Notes: generated from the sequence alone by a model not told the origin. A stretch of DNA of 64,000 bases from Streptomyces sp. NRRL B-24484 (GCF_000717715.1 NZ_JOAI01000041.1:15740-79739), one strand, 5' to 3'; numbered from the stretch's first letter, positions 25,420 through 34,364 are shown. Translations and numbers: made by a program.

Positions 25420-25725
25420 ATGGGATCCATCACCGCACTGGTCGAGGGCATGTCTGGTCCCGCCTTCGACGCCTTCCGCTACCCGTACGCCTACGCCGAG
25501 GACCTCCTGCGGGAACGCGAAATCGTCCCGCGTGACCACCTCTACGCTGCCGAACAGGAGATCCGCGCACAGATGCGCACTGACTCGAAGAAGCGGCCTG
25601 ACTGGCGGGTCGTCTGCATGACGGCGCTGCGCCAGTGGTGCGAGCAGGAAGGGGAGGACTTGGAGACCGTGGTCCGGTTGCTCGCGGACAGGTATCTGGA
25701 GTTTCACGCCATCGCCAAGGCATAG
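25420..25725 (+). CDS. Hypothetical protein (101 aa)
   Basis: A 101-aa soluble, mostly helical protein without a recognised domain (AEDLLREREIVPRDHLYAAEQEIRAQM, then MTALRQWCEQEGEDLETVVRLLADRYLEFH). GC-rich third positions support coding. The start ATG has only a weak GGGACAG ribosome site. It lies between the long palindrome and another unknown gene on the same strand. Confidence 0.5.
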   Translation: MGSITALVEGMSGPAFDAFRYPYAYAEDLLREREIVPRDHLYAAEQEIRAQMRTDSKKRPDWRVVCMTALRQWCEQEGEDLETVVRLLADRYLEFHAIAKA

Positions 25726-25893
25726 CCCCTGGGGTAGGCGGCCCAAGCCGAACCGACTTTGGGATTTCGCCCCAGCCGACGACCTGGGCCCCGAGACTTG
25801 ATGACCGTGGGAGAGCTCGTCCGACCTCCGGTGCGGACGGGCTCTACCTCGGCCGACAGGCCGATGCCGCTTCGAAGGGGAGGACTCACACAC

Positions 25894-26682
25894 ATGACCG
25901 ACGTCGAACAGCTCAGCCTGCTTCTGCAGAAGGCCGAGATCTACGGGACGCTCGTCGTTGCCGAGCTGATGGACGCGGACGTCCTGGTGGACGGGTTCGA
26001 CTTCGGAACCCACCCGCAGCCTGAGAATGGCGCAGGCTCCGCCCTGATCGACATCGAGTTCCCCGCCCTGTACTCCACACGGGCGTTCGGTGACGACACC
26101 ATCGGAGCGATGCTCCAGTGGGACAGCGAGAGCGGGTGGCATCTGTACATCGAGCGTCCGGACGAGGACATCTTCCGATGGATGGGTGCAGGACTAACCC
26201 CTCCACCCGCCCGCGTACAGGCGTTCCTGACATCCGCCCAACTCTCCCCCGACTCGGTCGGTAGCTCCGAACGTCCCTACTACCCTGCCGGCGAGGCCGA
26301 CCTGGCCGACCGGCTCGGTGGCTTTGAGGACGAGCTGCGGGCGCGCATGGAACGTGACCTCGCCTGCCCGCAGGACAGTGAAGTCGCGGGCCTGTTCTTC
26401 CTGTTTCAGGCCGCCCAACAACGACGGCTGGCCGTCGCCGACCTCCGCGCCGACAACGACACCAGGCTCATCCCGCTCCGCGCCGGGGAGCTCCGAACCG
26501 TCGTCCGCCTCCTCCAGACCGCATACAGCGGCCATACGGATCTTCACGCGCTGGTCAATGCCCTCGCCGAGGATCTGGGCAACCGGTACGCGGGTGCCCG
26601 CGACGCGGCAGTCGGAGAACTCCTCGCACTCGCAGACAAGTACGCATCCGCCTACGAGACCGCTACCGAGGTCAGCGACTGA
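25894..26682 (+). CDS. Hypothetical protein (262 aa), DUF6292-like segment possible
   Basis: A 262-aa soluble protein. The part around residues 60-110 (LQWDSESGWHLYIERPDEDIFRWM and LTPPPARVQAFL) is reminiscent of DUF6292-type Streptomyces proteins, but the match is from memory and weak. The remainder is helical and acidic, ending LLALADKYASAYETATEVSD. ATG 25894 is chosen because AAGGGGAGGA precedes it; the frame is open upstream to 25759. A strong bidirectional terminator separates it from convergent parA. Confidence 0.55.
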   Translation: MTDVEQLSLLLQKAEIYGTLVVAELMDADVLVDGFDFGTHPQPENGAGSALIDIEFPALYSTRAFGDDTIGAMLQWDSESGWHLYIERPDEDIFRWMGAGLTPPPARVQAFLTSAQLSPDSVGSSERPYYPAGEADLADRLGGFEDELRARMERDLACPQDSEVAGLFFLFQAAQQRRLAVADLRADNDTRLIPLRAGELRTVVRLLQTAYSGHTDLHALVNALAEDLGNRYAGARDAAVGELLALADKYASAYETATEVSD

Positions 26683-26764
26683 CGGCCAGCTCCGGTACCG
26701 CGCCCTTTTCTGCATACCAGTCCGGCACGCCTGGTCGGCCGCCACGTTGACTGGCAGCAGGTCG

Positions 26765-26819
26765 CGACAACAGCAGTGGGTGGCCACCCGTGTTGGGTGG
26801 CCACCCACTGCTGTTGTCG
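26765..26819. terminator. Bidirectional terminator between convergent genes
   Basis: Perfect 25-bp arms (26765-26789 and 26795-26819) with loop GTGTT, lying between the 3' ends of the 262-aa gene and parA. It should stop transcription from both sides. Confidence 0.8.
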
Positions 26820-26844
26820 TGCAAGTTTGCTGCGGCCGGAGGCT

Positions 26845-26859
26845 CTTTACGCCGTAAAG
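26845..26859. promoter_or_regulatory. Candidate parS site 1
   Basis: CTTTACGCCGTAAAG, two 7-nt inverted arms around a single C. It sits just after the parA stop codon. Identical copies lie at the parA/parB junction and upstream of parB. Confidence 0.7.
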
Positions 26860-26862
26860 GCG

Positions 26863-27735
26863 TCAGCTGGCCTGAGTCAGACCCATACCCTCGGCGACGC
26901 CCCGGTACTGCACGGCCGGCTCGCTCCGCGGAGCGTAGATGGGAAGGGCGACCTGAGCTGAGTAGGCCTCCGGCACCTTGGTGCTCCGGCGAACCGACGG
27001 GGTGAGGACCAGGTTGCCGTAGGCCTCGCGGAGCTGAGCCTCGGCGTCCTCGTAGACCTTGCCCTGGCTCTTGTCGCTCACGGACTCTCCTATCACCACC
27101 CAGTCGACCTCGAGCTTCACGCCGAAGGGGGCGAAGGCGCCGTTGATGTCGTCCAGGGTGGCTTCGAGCTCCGTCAGAGCCCGGGCTTCCTTCAGCTGGC
27201 TCTTCACGCAGGCCATCACCTCGACCTCCTTGCTGGAGACCAGGGCGCCCTTGGTGGTCAGCTTGAGGTCACCGGGGCAGTCGATGAAGATCACATCGAA
27301 GCGGCCCACCACGGATGGCATGAGCCGGTTCAGCCACATCTCGCGCAGCGTGGCGGTGGCCAGCAGGTCCTCGAGGTTCTTCAGCTTCCGGGAGCCGGGC
27401 ACCAGCCAGAGGTTGGGGATGACCGGGCCGCCTTCGCCGCGCCGGGCCGGGATGATCGCCTCGTCCAGCGCGGCCAGGCCGTCCACCACGTCGTACAGAG
27501 TGGCGATGTTGTCGTCGGCGTCCGGGTCGTCGTACCCGAGGATGTGCGACAGGTCGCGCTGGCTGTCGGCCTCGATGGCGAGGACCTGAAGGCCGGCCTC
27601 TGCGGCGATGGCCGCGAGGGCGCTCACCGTGGTGGTCTTCACGGAGCCGCCGCTCTCGTTGACCGCCACGATGACTCGAGTCTCGCGGCCGGTGTTCTCC
27701 GGGATCTGGAGGGAGGCGTCAGGGGTGGTGCTCAT
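26863..27735 (-). CDS. parA: ParA-family partition ATPase (divergent Walker A)
   Basis: A 290-aa ParA/MinD-fold ATPase that with ParB segregates the replicon. The expected xKGGxGKTT loop is ESGGSVKTTT (residues about 27-36): the catalytic lysine and threonines remain, but the signature first Lys is Ser and the Gly before KTT is Val. Walker A' is IEADSQRDLSHILG, Walker B-like VIFIDCPGDLKLTTKGAL, and the late ParA helix region VLTPSVRRSTKVPEA is present. There is no N-terminal HTH, as in type Ib plasmids, although at 290 aa it is longer than most. ATG follows GGAG. It lies 18 nt downstream of parB, and identical palindromes flank it. Without the signature lysine, dimer-dependent hydrolysis may differ (inference). 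Confidence 0.88.
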   Translation of the reverse strand: MSTTPDASLQIPENTGRETRVIVAVNESGGSVKTTTVSALAAIAAEAGLQVLAIEADSQRDLSHILGYDDPDADDNIATLYDVVDGLAALDEAIIPARRGEGGPVIPNLWLVPGSRKLKNLEDLLATATLREMWLNRLMPSVVGRFDVIFIDCPGDLKLTTKGALVSSKEVEVMACVKSQLKEARALTELEATLDDINGAFAPFGVKLEVDWVVIGESVSDKSQGKVYEDAEAQLREAYGNLVLTPSVRRSTKVPEAYSAQVALPIYAPRSEPAVQYRGVAEGMGLTQAS

Positions 27736-27751
27736 GTTTCCGATCTCCAGT

Positions 27752-27766
27752 CTTTACGCCGTAAAG
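27752..27766. promoter_or_regulatory. Candidate parS site 2
   Basis: CTTTACGCCGTAAAG, identical to sites 1 and 3. It overlaps the stop codon of parB and the leader of parA. Confidence 0.7.
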
Positions 27767-28896
27767 GCCGAGTCATCCAACGGGGGAAGTTCTGCCGCCG
27801 TCGCCTCGTAGGCCGCGTGGTCAACCAGCCACTGCACATAGGCACGGTTGAGAGCCGGGCTCGACGCCGAATCTCCCATCCGAAGCTCGCACCGAGCAAG
27901 GGCCAGGGCGAGAACCGCCTGGCGCGGGTTGCTCAGGTCTGCGATGTCGAACGGTGCGCTCCCGCCACCCGCCTCAGAGAGCCACTGGCTGGCCAGCTCC
28001 TCTGCTGCGCCGCCGGTTGCCGAGTGGCGGAGTGCGGCAATCAGGAGCGCCGAGTCCTCGGCAGGGACGGCCGAGACCGCGGCCTGGCACGCAATCCTGC
28101 GTGCCTCGGCCCTCTCGTCGAGGTCCGGCTGTCGGCTCTGGTGCGGAACGGTGGGCTTGTTTCGAGGCGTCCGCTCGCGCTTCACGGGCTTCGGTGTTGT
28201 GTCGGCGACAGGGGCGGTGAGCTTCTTCCATTCGGCCTCCTGCTCGGCGTGATCCTTGATCTTGCCGAGTTCGCGGGCGGCCTCAATGGTGAGCTCGCCA
28301 GCCTTGAATGCCGCCAGCACGTTGCTGCTCAAGTTGCCGAGTCGGCGGCGCTGCGACACCCAACCCTCGGACTTGCCGAGAGCGGCAGCAACGGTGCCGT
28401 AGGTGCCGAGAATCCCCTTCAGCTCTTCGATGGTCTCCAACTCCTCCAGCGGGCTGAGGTTCTCCCGCTGGATGTTCTCGACCATTGCCAGGACGAGGAT
28501 GTCCCGGCGCGATGTTGCCGTCGTGTTGACGTAGATCGGAACATCGCTGGCGCCGGCGAGCTCTGCCGCAGCGTGGCGGCGGTTGCCGTTGATGACCACG
28601 TAGGGGGCAGTCGCCACGATGTCGGCATGCTCGGGGTAGGCCGCGGCGAAGGTCGCAGACGGGATGACCGTCAACGCCTGAGCGACGCCGCCCTGCCGGA
28701 TGCTTTCGGCGAGCTCCTCAAGGTTCGGCAGCTCTGCCCGCGGGTTAGCGGGGTTGCGCACCAGCGTCGACAGCTCGGCTGTGGGCTTCGGCCCCGCCGC
28801 CTGCTGTCCCGTCCCCTGCTGCTCCAGCTGCCGCAGCCGGCGGCGTTCGGCGATCGAGAGGTTGCTTTGAAGGCCAGGCGGGGGCGTCGCAGACAC
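27754..28896 (-). CDS. parB: ParB-family partition protein
   Basis: A 380-aa centromere-binding protein. Residues about 45-150 are the ParB N-terminal CTPase/Srx-like domain (NLEELAESIRQGGVAQALTV, GNRRHAAAELAG as the G(E/N)RRxxA box, and ENIQRENLSPLEELETI). The HTH follows (TYGTVAAALGKSEGWVSQRRRLGNL). The C-terminal 150 residues include a basic linker (KPVKRERTPRNKPT) and a helical region that may dimerise. GTG start with GGAG. First gene of the parB-parA operon (minus strand); order B then A is the reverse of the usual. CTTTACGCCGTAAAG palindromes upstream, between and downstream are the likely binding sites. Confidence 0.9.
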   Translation of the reverse strand: MSATPPPGLQSNLSIAERRRLRQLEQQGTGQQAAGPKPTAELSTLVRNPANPRAELPNLEELAESIRQGGVAQALTVIPSATFAAAYPEHADIVATAPYVVINGNRRHAAAELAGASDVPIYVNTTATSRRDILVLAMVENIQRENLSPLEELETIEELKGILGTYGTVAAALGKSEGWVSQRRRLGNLSSNVLAAFKAGELTIEAARELGKIKDHAEQEAEWKKLTAPVADTTPKPVKRERTPRNKPTVPHQSRQPDLDERAEARRIACQAAVSAVPAEDSALLIAALRHSATGGAAEELASQWLSEAGGGSAPFDIADLSNPRQAVLALALARCELRMGDSASSPALNRAYVQWLVDHAAYEATAAELPPLDDSAFTA

Positions 28897-28975
28897 GGCA
28901 TCTCCGATGAGCTGTTGAGGCAGGTACGACCGGAGACTATCTCCCGGTCGGGACGGCGAACGGCAACGGGCGCGT

Positions 28976-28990
28976 CTTTACGCCGTAAAG
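28976..28990. promoter_or_regulatory. Candidate parS site 3
   Basis: CTTTACGCCGTAAAG, 80 nt upstream of the parB start, where ParB binding would also repress the operon promoter. Identical to sites 1 and 2. Confidence 0.7.
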
Positions 28991-29323
28991 ACTGTCGGCT
29001 GACACATCGGCATCGCCACAAAAGCCGCAATCTGCATGAAGGGTGCGCAGTGATCGGAGCTGCGGGGACATCGCTTTGACGGGTGTGTCCTGATGAAAGG
29101 CGTTTGGGCCCTGCCGCGAGCCGGATCCTGGATGTGCCGGCGCTCTGCGTGAGTGGTCGAAGGTGTCCGGCTCGCCGGAATTGCGACTGCAAGCCTCATA
29201 AAAGTGGCATAGCGACAGGCCTGTGACTGTCCTGCTGCTGGCGAGTGGGGATGTCCCGTGCGGCTCGTCAGCCGCACGTGAAAAACTCGCCATCTGGAGT
29301 TTCCGGACGGGGAGGACCACCAC
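28991..29323. other. Divergent regulatory region parB / DUF2637 gene
   Basis: About 330 bp without a gene. It must hold the parBA promoter and that of the DUF2637 gene. A hairpin CGTGCGGCT-cgtc-AGCCGCACG (29257-29278) lies 45 nt before the DUF2637 start and may be an attenuator. A weak TTGCGA box is at 29181. Confidence 0.45.
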
Positions 29324-30967
29324 GTGACCAGGCCGGCGCTGACCCGCGCGCACTACGCCCTGATCGTCGTCATCGCGCTCGGCGCAGTCGCCATCGCCGC
29401 GATCGGCTTCTACGGCTCGTACCATGCCGTGCGCGACCTCGCCCTCAGCTACGGCTTCGGCCGCTTCGCCTCGTTCCTTCCCATCGGCGTGGACGCTGGC
29501 ATCGTCGTCCTCCTCGCTCTCGACCTTCTCCTCTCCTGGCTCCGTATCCCCTACGCAACCCTCCGCCGCTGCGCCTGGCTGCTCACCGCGGCGACCATCT
29601 ACCTCAATGCGCGGGCGGCCGAGGACGCCACGAGTCTGGTCCTGCACAGTGTCATCCCGCTGCTGTTTGTGATCATCGTTGAGGCTGGCCGGCACGCCGT
29701 CGCCCGCCTCGCGGGCATCAAGGCTGGCGAGGCGGAGATGGAAGGGCTTGGGAAGGCCCGCTGGGGACTCGCCTTCTTCCGGACCTTCAGCCTCTGGCGC
29801 CGCGGCCACCTCTGGGGGATCACCAGCCGGGCCGAACTGCTCCAGCTCGAACAGAGGCGCCACATCTACCGGGCCCAGATGCGACGGAAGTACGGCAAGC
29901 GCTGGCGCCGCCGTGCCCCGAAGGACGCACTCCTCCCGCTTGAGCTGGCCGCGCTCGGCGTTCCCTTCCACCTGACCTACGAAGCCGGACTGGAGGCGGC
30001 CGGCCTTCCGACCGACCGCTACGGCGTGTTCTTCACCCAGGAGCAGCCGGCCCGACCGGCGGTGGCCGGCTCGGCGGACGTCAGCGCGCCTGCCCTCGAA
30101 GCTGCGCCCGCCGCCGAACCCGGCCAGGTTGTCGAGGCCGACGCTGGACAGCAGATCGCCATCGCCGAGCTGGTCCGCGAGGCCGTTGCCCAGGCCCTCG
30201 CCGATGCGCAGCACGTTCAGGGTGTGCATGCGCAGCCGGCCACCGACCAGGCCGCGCATGCGCAGCCCGAGGTGCCCGCGCATGCGCATGAGGACTGCTG
30301 GAATGCCGCGCATGCGCACGGAGGCGCGCATGCGCAGGTGTCGGCAGATGTCGATGCGCAGGGCGATGCGCATGCGTGGACAAGTGCGCGTGCGCGGGTG
30401 GCCGAGCAGTCTGTCCCGATGCCGATAGCGGTTCCTCAGCCTGCGCAGGCTGCTCGGACCGGCTTGCAGGTGTCCGCGCCCGCCGCTGACCAGGACGCGC
30501 ACACCCATCCCGCTGAGCCGGCCGAGCAGTGGATCGACGCCGCTGCCGATCTCCGGCAGCTGCCGAAGCAGGAACCCCGTCTCCCGGCCGCCGACACCGT
30601 GTCCCGGACGACAGCCGCCACCGAGGCCGAGCCTCTCCAGGCACCGCAGCCCGCCGCGGCGCAGATGCAAGAGCTGGCTACCGGCCTGCCCCGAGCCCCG
30701 TTCACCCCGCAGCCCGGCACCGACGTCGTCGACCTGTACTACCGAGCCTGGCGCAGCTTCGTCCAGGAACACCGCCGCACCCCCCAGCGGCCCGAACTCG
30801 CACAGCTCCTCTTCGACCAGTTCGGAGTGGCTGGCAAGTCCGGCGACAAGCCGCTCAGCCCCGACTCGCTGCGCCGCTACTGGCCCACGCTGCAGGAGCT
30901 GCACACCGAGGAACACGGCACTGTGAACCAGCCGGACCTGCTCGACCTGACCGCTGCCTCAAGCTGA
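29324..30967 (+). CDS. DUF2637 (Spd-like) membrane protein with TGCGCA-repeat-encoded linker
   Basis: A 547-aa protein. Residues about 8-130 form the four-helix DUF2637 membrane domain (YALIVVIALGAVAIAAIGFYGSY, FASFLPIGVDAGIVVLLALDLLL, CAWLLTAATIYLNARAAEDA, VIPLLFVIIVEAGRHAVARLA). DUF2637/SpdB-like proteins take part in intramycelial spreading of Streptomyces plasmids. A basic region follows, then a linker at about 290-370 rich in Ala-His-Ala-Gln, encoded by TGCGCA/GCATGCGC repeats. The end (VVDLYYRAWRSFVQEHRRTPQRPELAQLL...SPDSLRRYWPTLQ) is a wHTH-like segment seen in plasmid regulators. GTG start after GGGGAGGA. An 18-bp terminator follows. Transfer/spread role is inferred from family. Confidence 0.8.
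   Translation: MTRPALTRAHYALIVVIALGAVAIAAIGFYGSYHAVRDLALSYGFGRFASFLPIGVDAGIVVLLALDLLLSWLRIPYATLRRCAWLLTAATIYLNARAAEDATSLVLHSVIPLLFVIIVEAGRHAVARLAGIKAGEAEMEGLGKARWGLAFFRTFSLWRRGHLWGITSRAELLQLEQRRHIYRAQMRRKYGKRWRRRAPKDALLPLELAALGVPFHLTYEAGLEAAGLPTDRYGVFFTQEQPARPAVAGSADVSAPALEAAPAAEPGQVVEADAGQQIAIAELVREAVAQALADAQHVQGVHAQPATDQAAHAQPEVPAHAHEDCWNAAHAHGGAHAQVSADVDAQGDAHAWTSARARVAEQSVPMPIAVPQPAQAARTGLQVSAPAADQDAHTHPAEPAEQWIDAAADLRQLPKQEPRLPAADTVSRTTAATEAEPLQAPQPAAAQMQELATGLPRAPFTPQPGTDVVDLYYRAWRSFVQEHRRTPQRPELAQLLFDQFGVAGKSGDKPLSPDSLRRYWPTLQELHTEEHGTVNQPDLLDLTAASS
30206..30445. repeat. TGCGCA-rich cluster, locus 2 (inside the DUF2637 gene)
   Basis: About ten TGCGCA units, often as GCGCATGCGCA, inside the coding sequence. 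They force the protein to read Ala-His-Ala-(Gln/His). The same motif in non-coding loci suggests selection on the DNA rather than on the protein. Confidence 0.7.
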
Positions 30968-30975
30968 ACCGGCTC

Positions 30976-31017
30976 CTCGGCGGGGCATGCGCATCACGGT
31001 GCGCATGCCCCGCCGAG
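30976..31017. terminator. 18-bp-arm hairpin between convergent genes
   Basis: CTCGGCGGGGCATGCGCA pairs with TGCGCATGCCCCGCCGAG, with loop TCACGG. It lies 9 nt after the DUF2637 stop and 112 nt before the end of the Tad operon. Each arm carries a TGCGCA hexamer. Confidence 0.75.
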
Positions 31018-31128
31018 CTGTGTCCGGATGCGCAGGAGGGCCGGTGCGCATGCGCCTGCTACAGGTGGCCGGGCCAGTCCGGGACTGCGCAATGAACTCG
31101 GTGATTGCGCTTCCTCCTGCGCTGCGCG

Positions 31129-34100
31129 CTACTGCGCGGGGCGCAGGCTGTCGCCGGGGGAGAGGCGGGCGATGAGGGCGAGGGTGTCGGGTTCGACGTC
31201 CACGCGCAGGCGGGCAGCGGCGGCGTAGATCTCCTTGGCGATCTTCGCCATCTGGGTGCGGTTGCCGGCCTGGTGCTCGATCTGGAGCCAGGCCTGGTAG
31301 AGGCGCTCGCAGCTGTTGTCGATGCCGATGCCGATCTCGACGGCCCGGCGGGCGGCCTGCAGGTCCTGCACCGGCGGCCGCATCCGCCACAGGGCGACTG
31401 TGTACGCGGTGTCGGTGATGCGGCCGGTGATGTCCTGGGCGATGGGCATCGCCCAGTTGTGCTCGGCTGCGCCGCCGAAGGGGGTGCCGCGGACCAGGTC
31501 GAGTGCGGCCTCCAGGTCCAGGACGCCTTCGGGTCCCTTGGTGAGGCCGTGTTCGACGAGGTCGAGGAAGTCCTGGTAGTCGGTGCGGACCAGGGGGCTG
31601 AGGACGTAGTGGCCCTGGCCGCGGACCTTCTTCGGCAGGTAGAAGGTCGAGGGCGAGGTGCCGGGGATGTAGCCGAGCCGGTTGCGCAGCCGGGAGACGT
31701 TGCTGTCGACGGTCTCGGGCTGCCAGGGCCGGTCGGGATCCATGTACTCGGCGATTTCCGCGCTGGTGCGGTTGCCGCGGAAGCGCAGGGCGGCGGCGAG
31801 TAGGGCGAGGTTGGGCGGCAGGGTTTCGCCGGCGTGGACGACCTGGACGGGGCCGAGGACGAGGATCTTCGGCGCCTGGGCGCCGTCCGGCAGCTTCGGC
31901 ACCGGCGGCGGGGCGAGCGGGGCGGTGGCCGCAGCGGCCGGTTCCTCCTGCTCCGGGACGGTCTCCAGCTCCTCGGCGGGCGCGGGCTCCGTGCCGGGGA
32001 CGGCGTCGTCACGCTTGTTCGGCTGGGCGTCGGCGGCGGGCTGGTCGGCGGGGGCGGCGGCTTCGGCGGCGATCAGGGACAGGTAGGGGCGGGCGGCGGT
32101 GGGGGAGGGCTGCTCGTCGACGACGTCGGTGGGGCGCAGGCCGAGGCCTGCGGGGTCGAGGGTGGGCAGGGTGGCCCATACGCCCTGGGCGGGCCGGGCG
32201 GGGTCGGCGGTGATGGTGAGGGTGGCGGTCATCTGCCGGTAGGCCTGGTCGGTGACGCGCTGCAGGGCGACGTCGCGCTCCAGGGCGGCGTAGGGCTGCG
32301 GTTCGGTGCGGGAGGCGTCCAGTTCGAGGGCGTCGGGGAACAGGGTGCGGGTGGTGTCGGTGGCCGGGAGGACGGCGGCGATCTGGTGGCCGCGGCTTTT
32401 GCCCATCAGGTCGGCCAGGTGCCACAGCTCCTGCTCGTCGGTGTCGGCGCAGACCAGGAGCCAGGGCATCGGCGGTTCGGTGTTCTCCTCCTGGGCCTGG
32501 ATGACCTCGGCGAGGACGGAGGCGAGGTCGACGACGGCGGCCGCCAGGTCGGGGGTGTAGCGCACGCGGCAGTGCGGGAGGGTGCTGGCCAGTTCCTGGC
32601 CGAAGTCGCACGTGAGGACGTCCACGTGGTCGGCCCAGGCGCTGGTGCCGGCTTCCATGGCGATGCCGCGGGCGACTTCACGGACCTGCTGCGCGGTGCC
32701 GGACAGCAGCAGTACGCCGTGGTGGGGCAGGTTGGCCAGCAGGTGGCTGCCGTCGGCGGCGGTACCGATGGTGGCGAGCGCCGGGTAGGGAGCGGTGACC
32801 TGGGCGGCGGCGTCCTGCTCCAGCAGGTCGGCCTCGTCCGCGGCCAGGCCCCACCAGCCGTCGTCGCGGTCGCCGAACGGGGCCAGGGCCGGGGCGGGGA
32901 CGTCGGGCAGCAGCAGGACCTCGGTGGCGGTGACCTGCGCGCCGCGTAGCGCGGGCAGCTGGTCGGGGTGCCAGTGGGCGAGGGTGCGCAGGGCGCGGTC
33001 CAGCAGTTCGACGGAGGCGGGGGAGGAGGTGCTGTCCAGCAGCCGCTCGATCGGGGTGGTCTCGTCGGGGACGGCGATGGTCTGGCCCGGCTTGCGGCGG
33101 CGGTGCTGGATGATCCGCAGGGCGGTGAGCGCGGCGAGGAAGCCGGCGCCCAGGAGCGCGCCGACGCCGAGGATCGATTGCGAGAGGGCACTCGAGTCTC
33201 GGGCAGTCTGCTCGTCGGGAGCGGCGGGCGGCGGGGTGTCGGCGGTGGGCGCGCTGTCGGCCGACGGTGTCGTGGCAGGGGCCGGGGTGGCTTCGGCCGG
33301 CGGCGTCGTGGCGGTGGGAGCGGGTGTGCTCTCGGGCTTGGGGGTGGCCGTACCGGGGGTGGCCGGGGCAGGGGTGCTGGTGCTCGGGGCGGTCTTGGTG
33401 GGCGGCGCCGGAGTCGCTTCGGCGGGCGTGGGAGCGGCCGGGGTGGCGGTGTCCCCGGGGATGACGATGACCTGCCCGGGCAGCAGTTCGTCGGGGTCGG
33501 TGAGGTGGCTGCCGTCGGGCTGCACCAGGTCGCGGGTGGCGTCGAGGAGCTCGGGGTAGCGGTCGCCGTCGCCGAGCTCGTCCTGGGCGATCTGCGAGAG
33601 GGTGTCGCCGGCGTGCACGACCACGGTGTGCTGGGCCCGGTCGGCGCCGGTGCCGCCGCCCTGGGCGGGCACGGCCGGGGCGGCGGCGCTCGTGGGCAGG
33701 CGCAGGGTCCAGCCGATCTGCAGCTCCAGCACGTTGCCGGTCAGGACGGTGCCGTCGGCTTGGCGGACGCCGGTGTTGAGGTCGGCGATCTCGTGCCAGC
33801 GGGTGCCGGAGCCGAGGTAGTGCTCGGCGAGGTCCCACAGCGTGTCGCCGGCCTTCACGTGATGCACCGGCCCGGTCCATCCCTGCACGGCCGCAGTGTC
33901 CGCCGCGGCCGCAGCTTGGGGGAGGCTGCCGGACTTTTGGAGGGCCGTGACACCGGTGGGGGCCGCGCTGGCCGGGGCTGGTGCGGCGAACGCGGCGCTG
34001 GTGGGCAGCAGCATGACCACGCCGGCGACCAGGAACCCGGCCAGGCGCTGGGTGGCGCCGAGCGCCCGGACCCTGGGGGCGTTGCGGTGGCGCAGCAGGG

Positions 34101-34359
34101 CAGCAGCTTCCACACCGACCGAGCAGACGAAGGACAGCCAGGCCGCCCAGCCGATGAGGGTGAGGGCGCCGAGGAACAGGCTTCCGTTGTCGGGCCTGGA
34201 GAGGGCGTCGGTGACGTCCTGCCAGGTCGGCAGGGTGTCGGGCAGGACACCGGTGCGCAGCAGGAGTAGCGGGACGCCGATCAGTAGGACGGTGAGGAGA
34301 AGGAGACTGGCGAGGCCGCGCAGGAGCGCCACGGGGCGGGAGGTGGGGCGTTGGGGCAT
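31129..34359 (-). CDS. LysM and BTAD domain membrane protein of the Tad operon
   Basis: A 1076-aa protein, last gene of the Tad operon. Membrane helices at about 12-34, 61-83 and 105-127. Two LysM (peptidoglycan-binding) modules at about 165-221 (HHVKAGDTLWDLAEHYLGSG) and 243-301 (TVVVHAGDTLSQIAQDELGDGDRYPELL). A Pro/Thr/Ala-rich linker and a further helix (SILGVGALLGAGFLAALTAL) follow. A Walker-less middle comes next, and a C-terminal SARP-like BTAD region with a winged-helix start (ALRFRGNRTSAEIAEYM, ETVDSNVSRLRNRLG, then helical repeats). ATG 34359 with GGGAGG; stop of the TadG-like gene is 5 nt away. The fusion spans wall binding to a regulator-type domain; its role (anchor or envelope-sensing regulator) is inferred. 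Confidence 0.8.
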   Translation of the reverse strand: MPQRPTSRPVALLRGLASLLLLTVLLIGVPLLLLRTGVLPDTLPTWQDVTDALSRPDNGSLFLGALTLIGWAAWLSFVCSVGVEAAALLRHRNAPRVRALGATQRLAGFLVAGVVMLLPTSAAFAAPAPASAAPTGVTALQKSGSLPQAAAAADTAAVQGWTGPVHHVKAGDTLWDLAEHYLGSGTRWHEIADLNTGVRQADGTVLTGNVLELQIGWTLRLPTSAAAPAVPAQGGGTGADRAQHTVVVHAGDTLSQIAQDELGDGDRYPELLDATRDLVQPDGSHLTDPDELLPGQVIVIPGDTATPAAPTPAEATPAPPTKTAPSTSTPAPATPGTATPKPESTPAPTATTPPAEATPAPATTPSADSAPTADTPPPAAPDEQTARDSSALSQSILGVGALLGAGFLAALTALRIIQHRRRKPGQTIAVPDETTPIERLLDSTSSPASVELLDRALRTLAHWHPDQLPALRGAQVTATEVLLLPDVPAPALAPFGDRDDGWWGLAADEADLLEQDAAAQVTAPYPALATIGTAADGSHLLANLPHHGVLLLSGTAQQVREVARGIAMEAGTSAWADHVDVLTCDFGQELASTLPHCRVRYTPDLAAAVVDLASVLAEVIQAQEENTEPPMPWLLVCADTDEQELWHLADLMGKSRGHQIAAVLPATDTTRTLFPDALELDASRTEPQPYAALERDVALQRVTDQAYRQMTATLTITADPARPAQGVWATLPTLDPAGLGLRPTDVVDEQPSPTAARPYLSLIAAEAAAPADQPAADAQPNKRDDAVPGTEPAPAEELETVPEQEEPAAAATAPLAPPPVPKLPDGAQAPKILVLGPVQVVHAGETLPPNLALLAAALRFRGNRTSAEIAEYMDPDRPWQPETVDSNVSRLRNRLGYIPGTSPSTFYLPKKVRGQGHYVLSPLVRTDYQDFLDLVEHGLTKGPEGVLDLEAALDLVRGTPFGGAAEHNWAMPIAQDITGRITDTAYTVALWRMRPPVQDLQAARRAVEIGIGIDNSCERLYQAWLQIEHQAGNRTQMAKIAKEIYAAAARLRVDVEPDTLALIARLSPGDSLRPAQ

Positions 34360-34364
34360 GGCGG

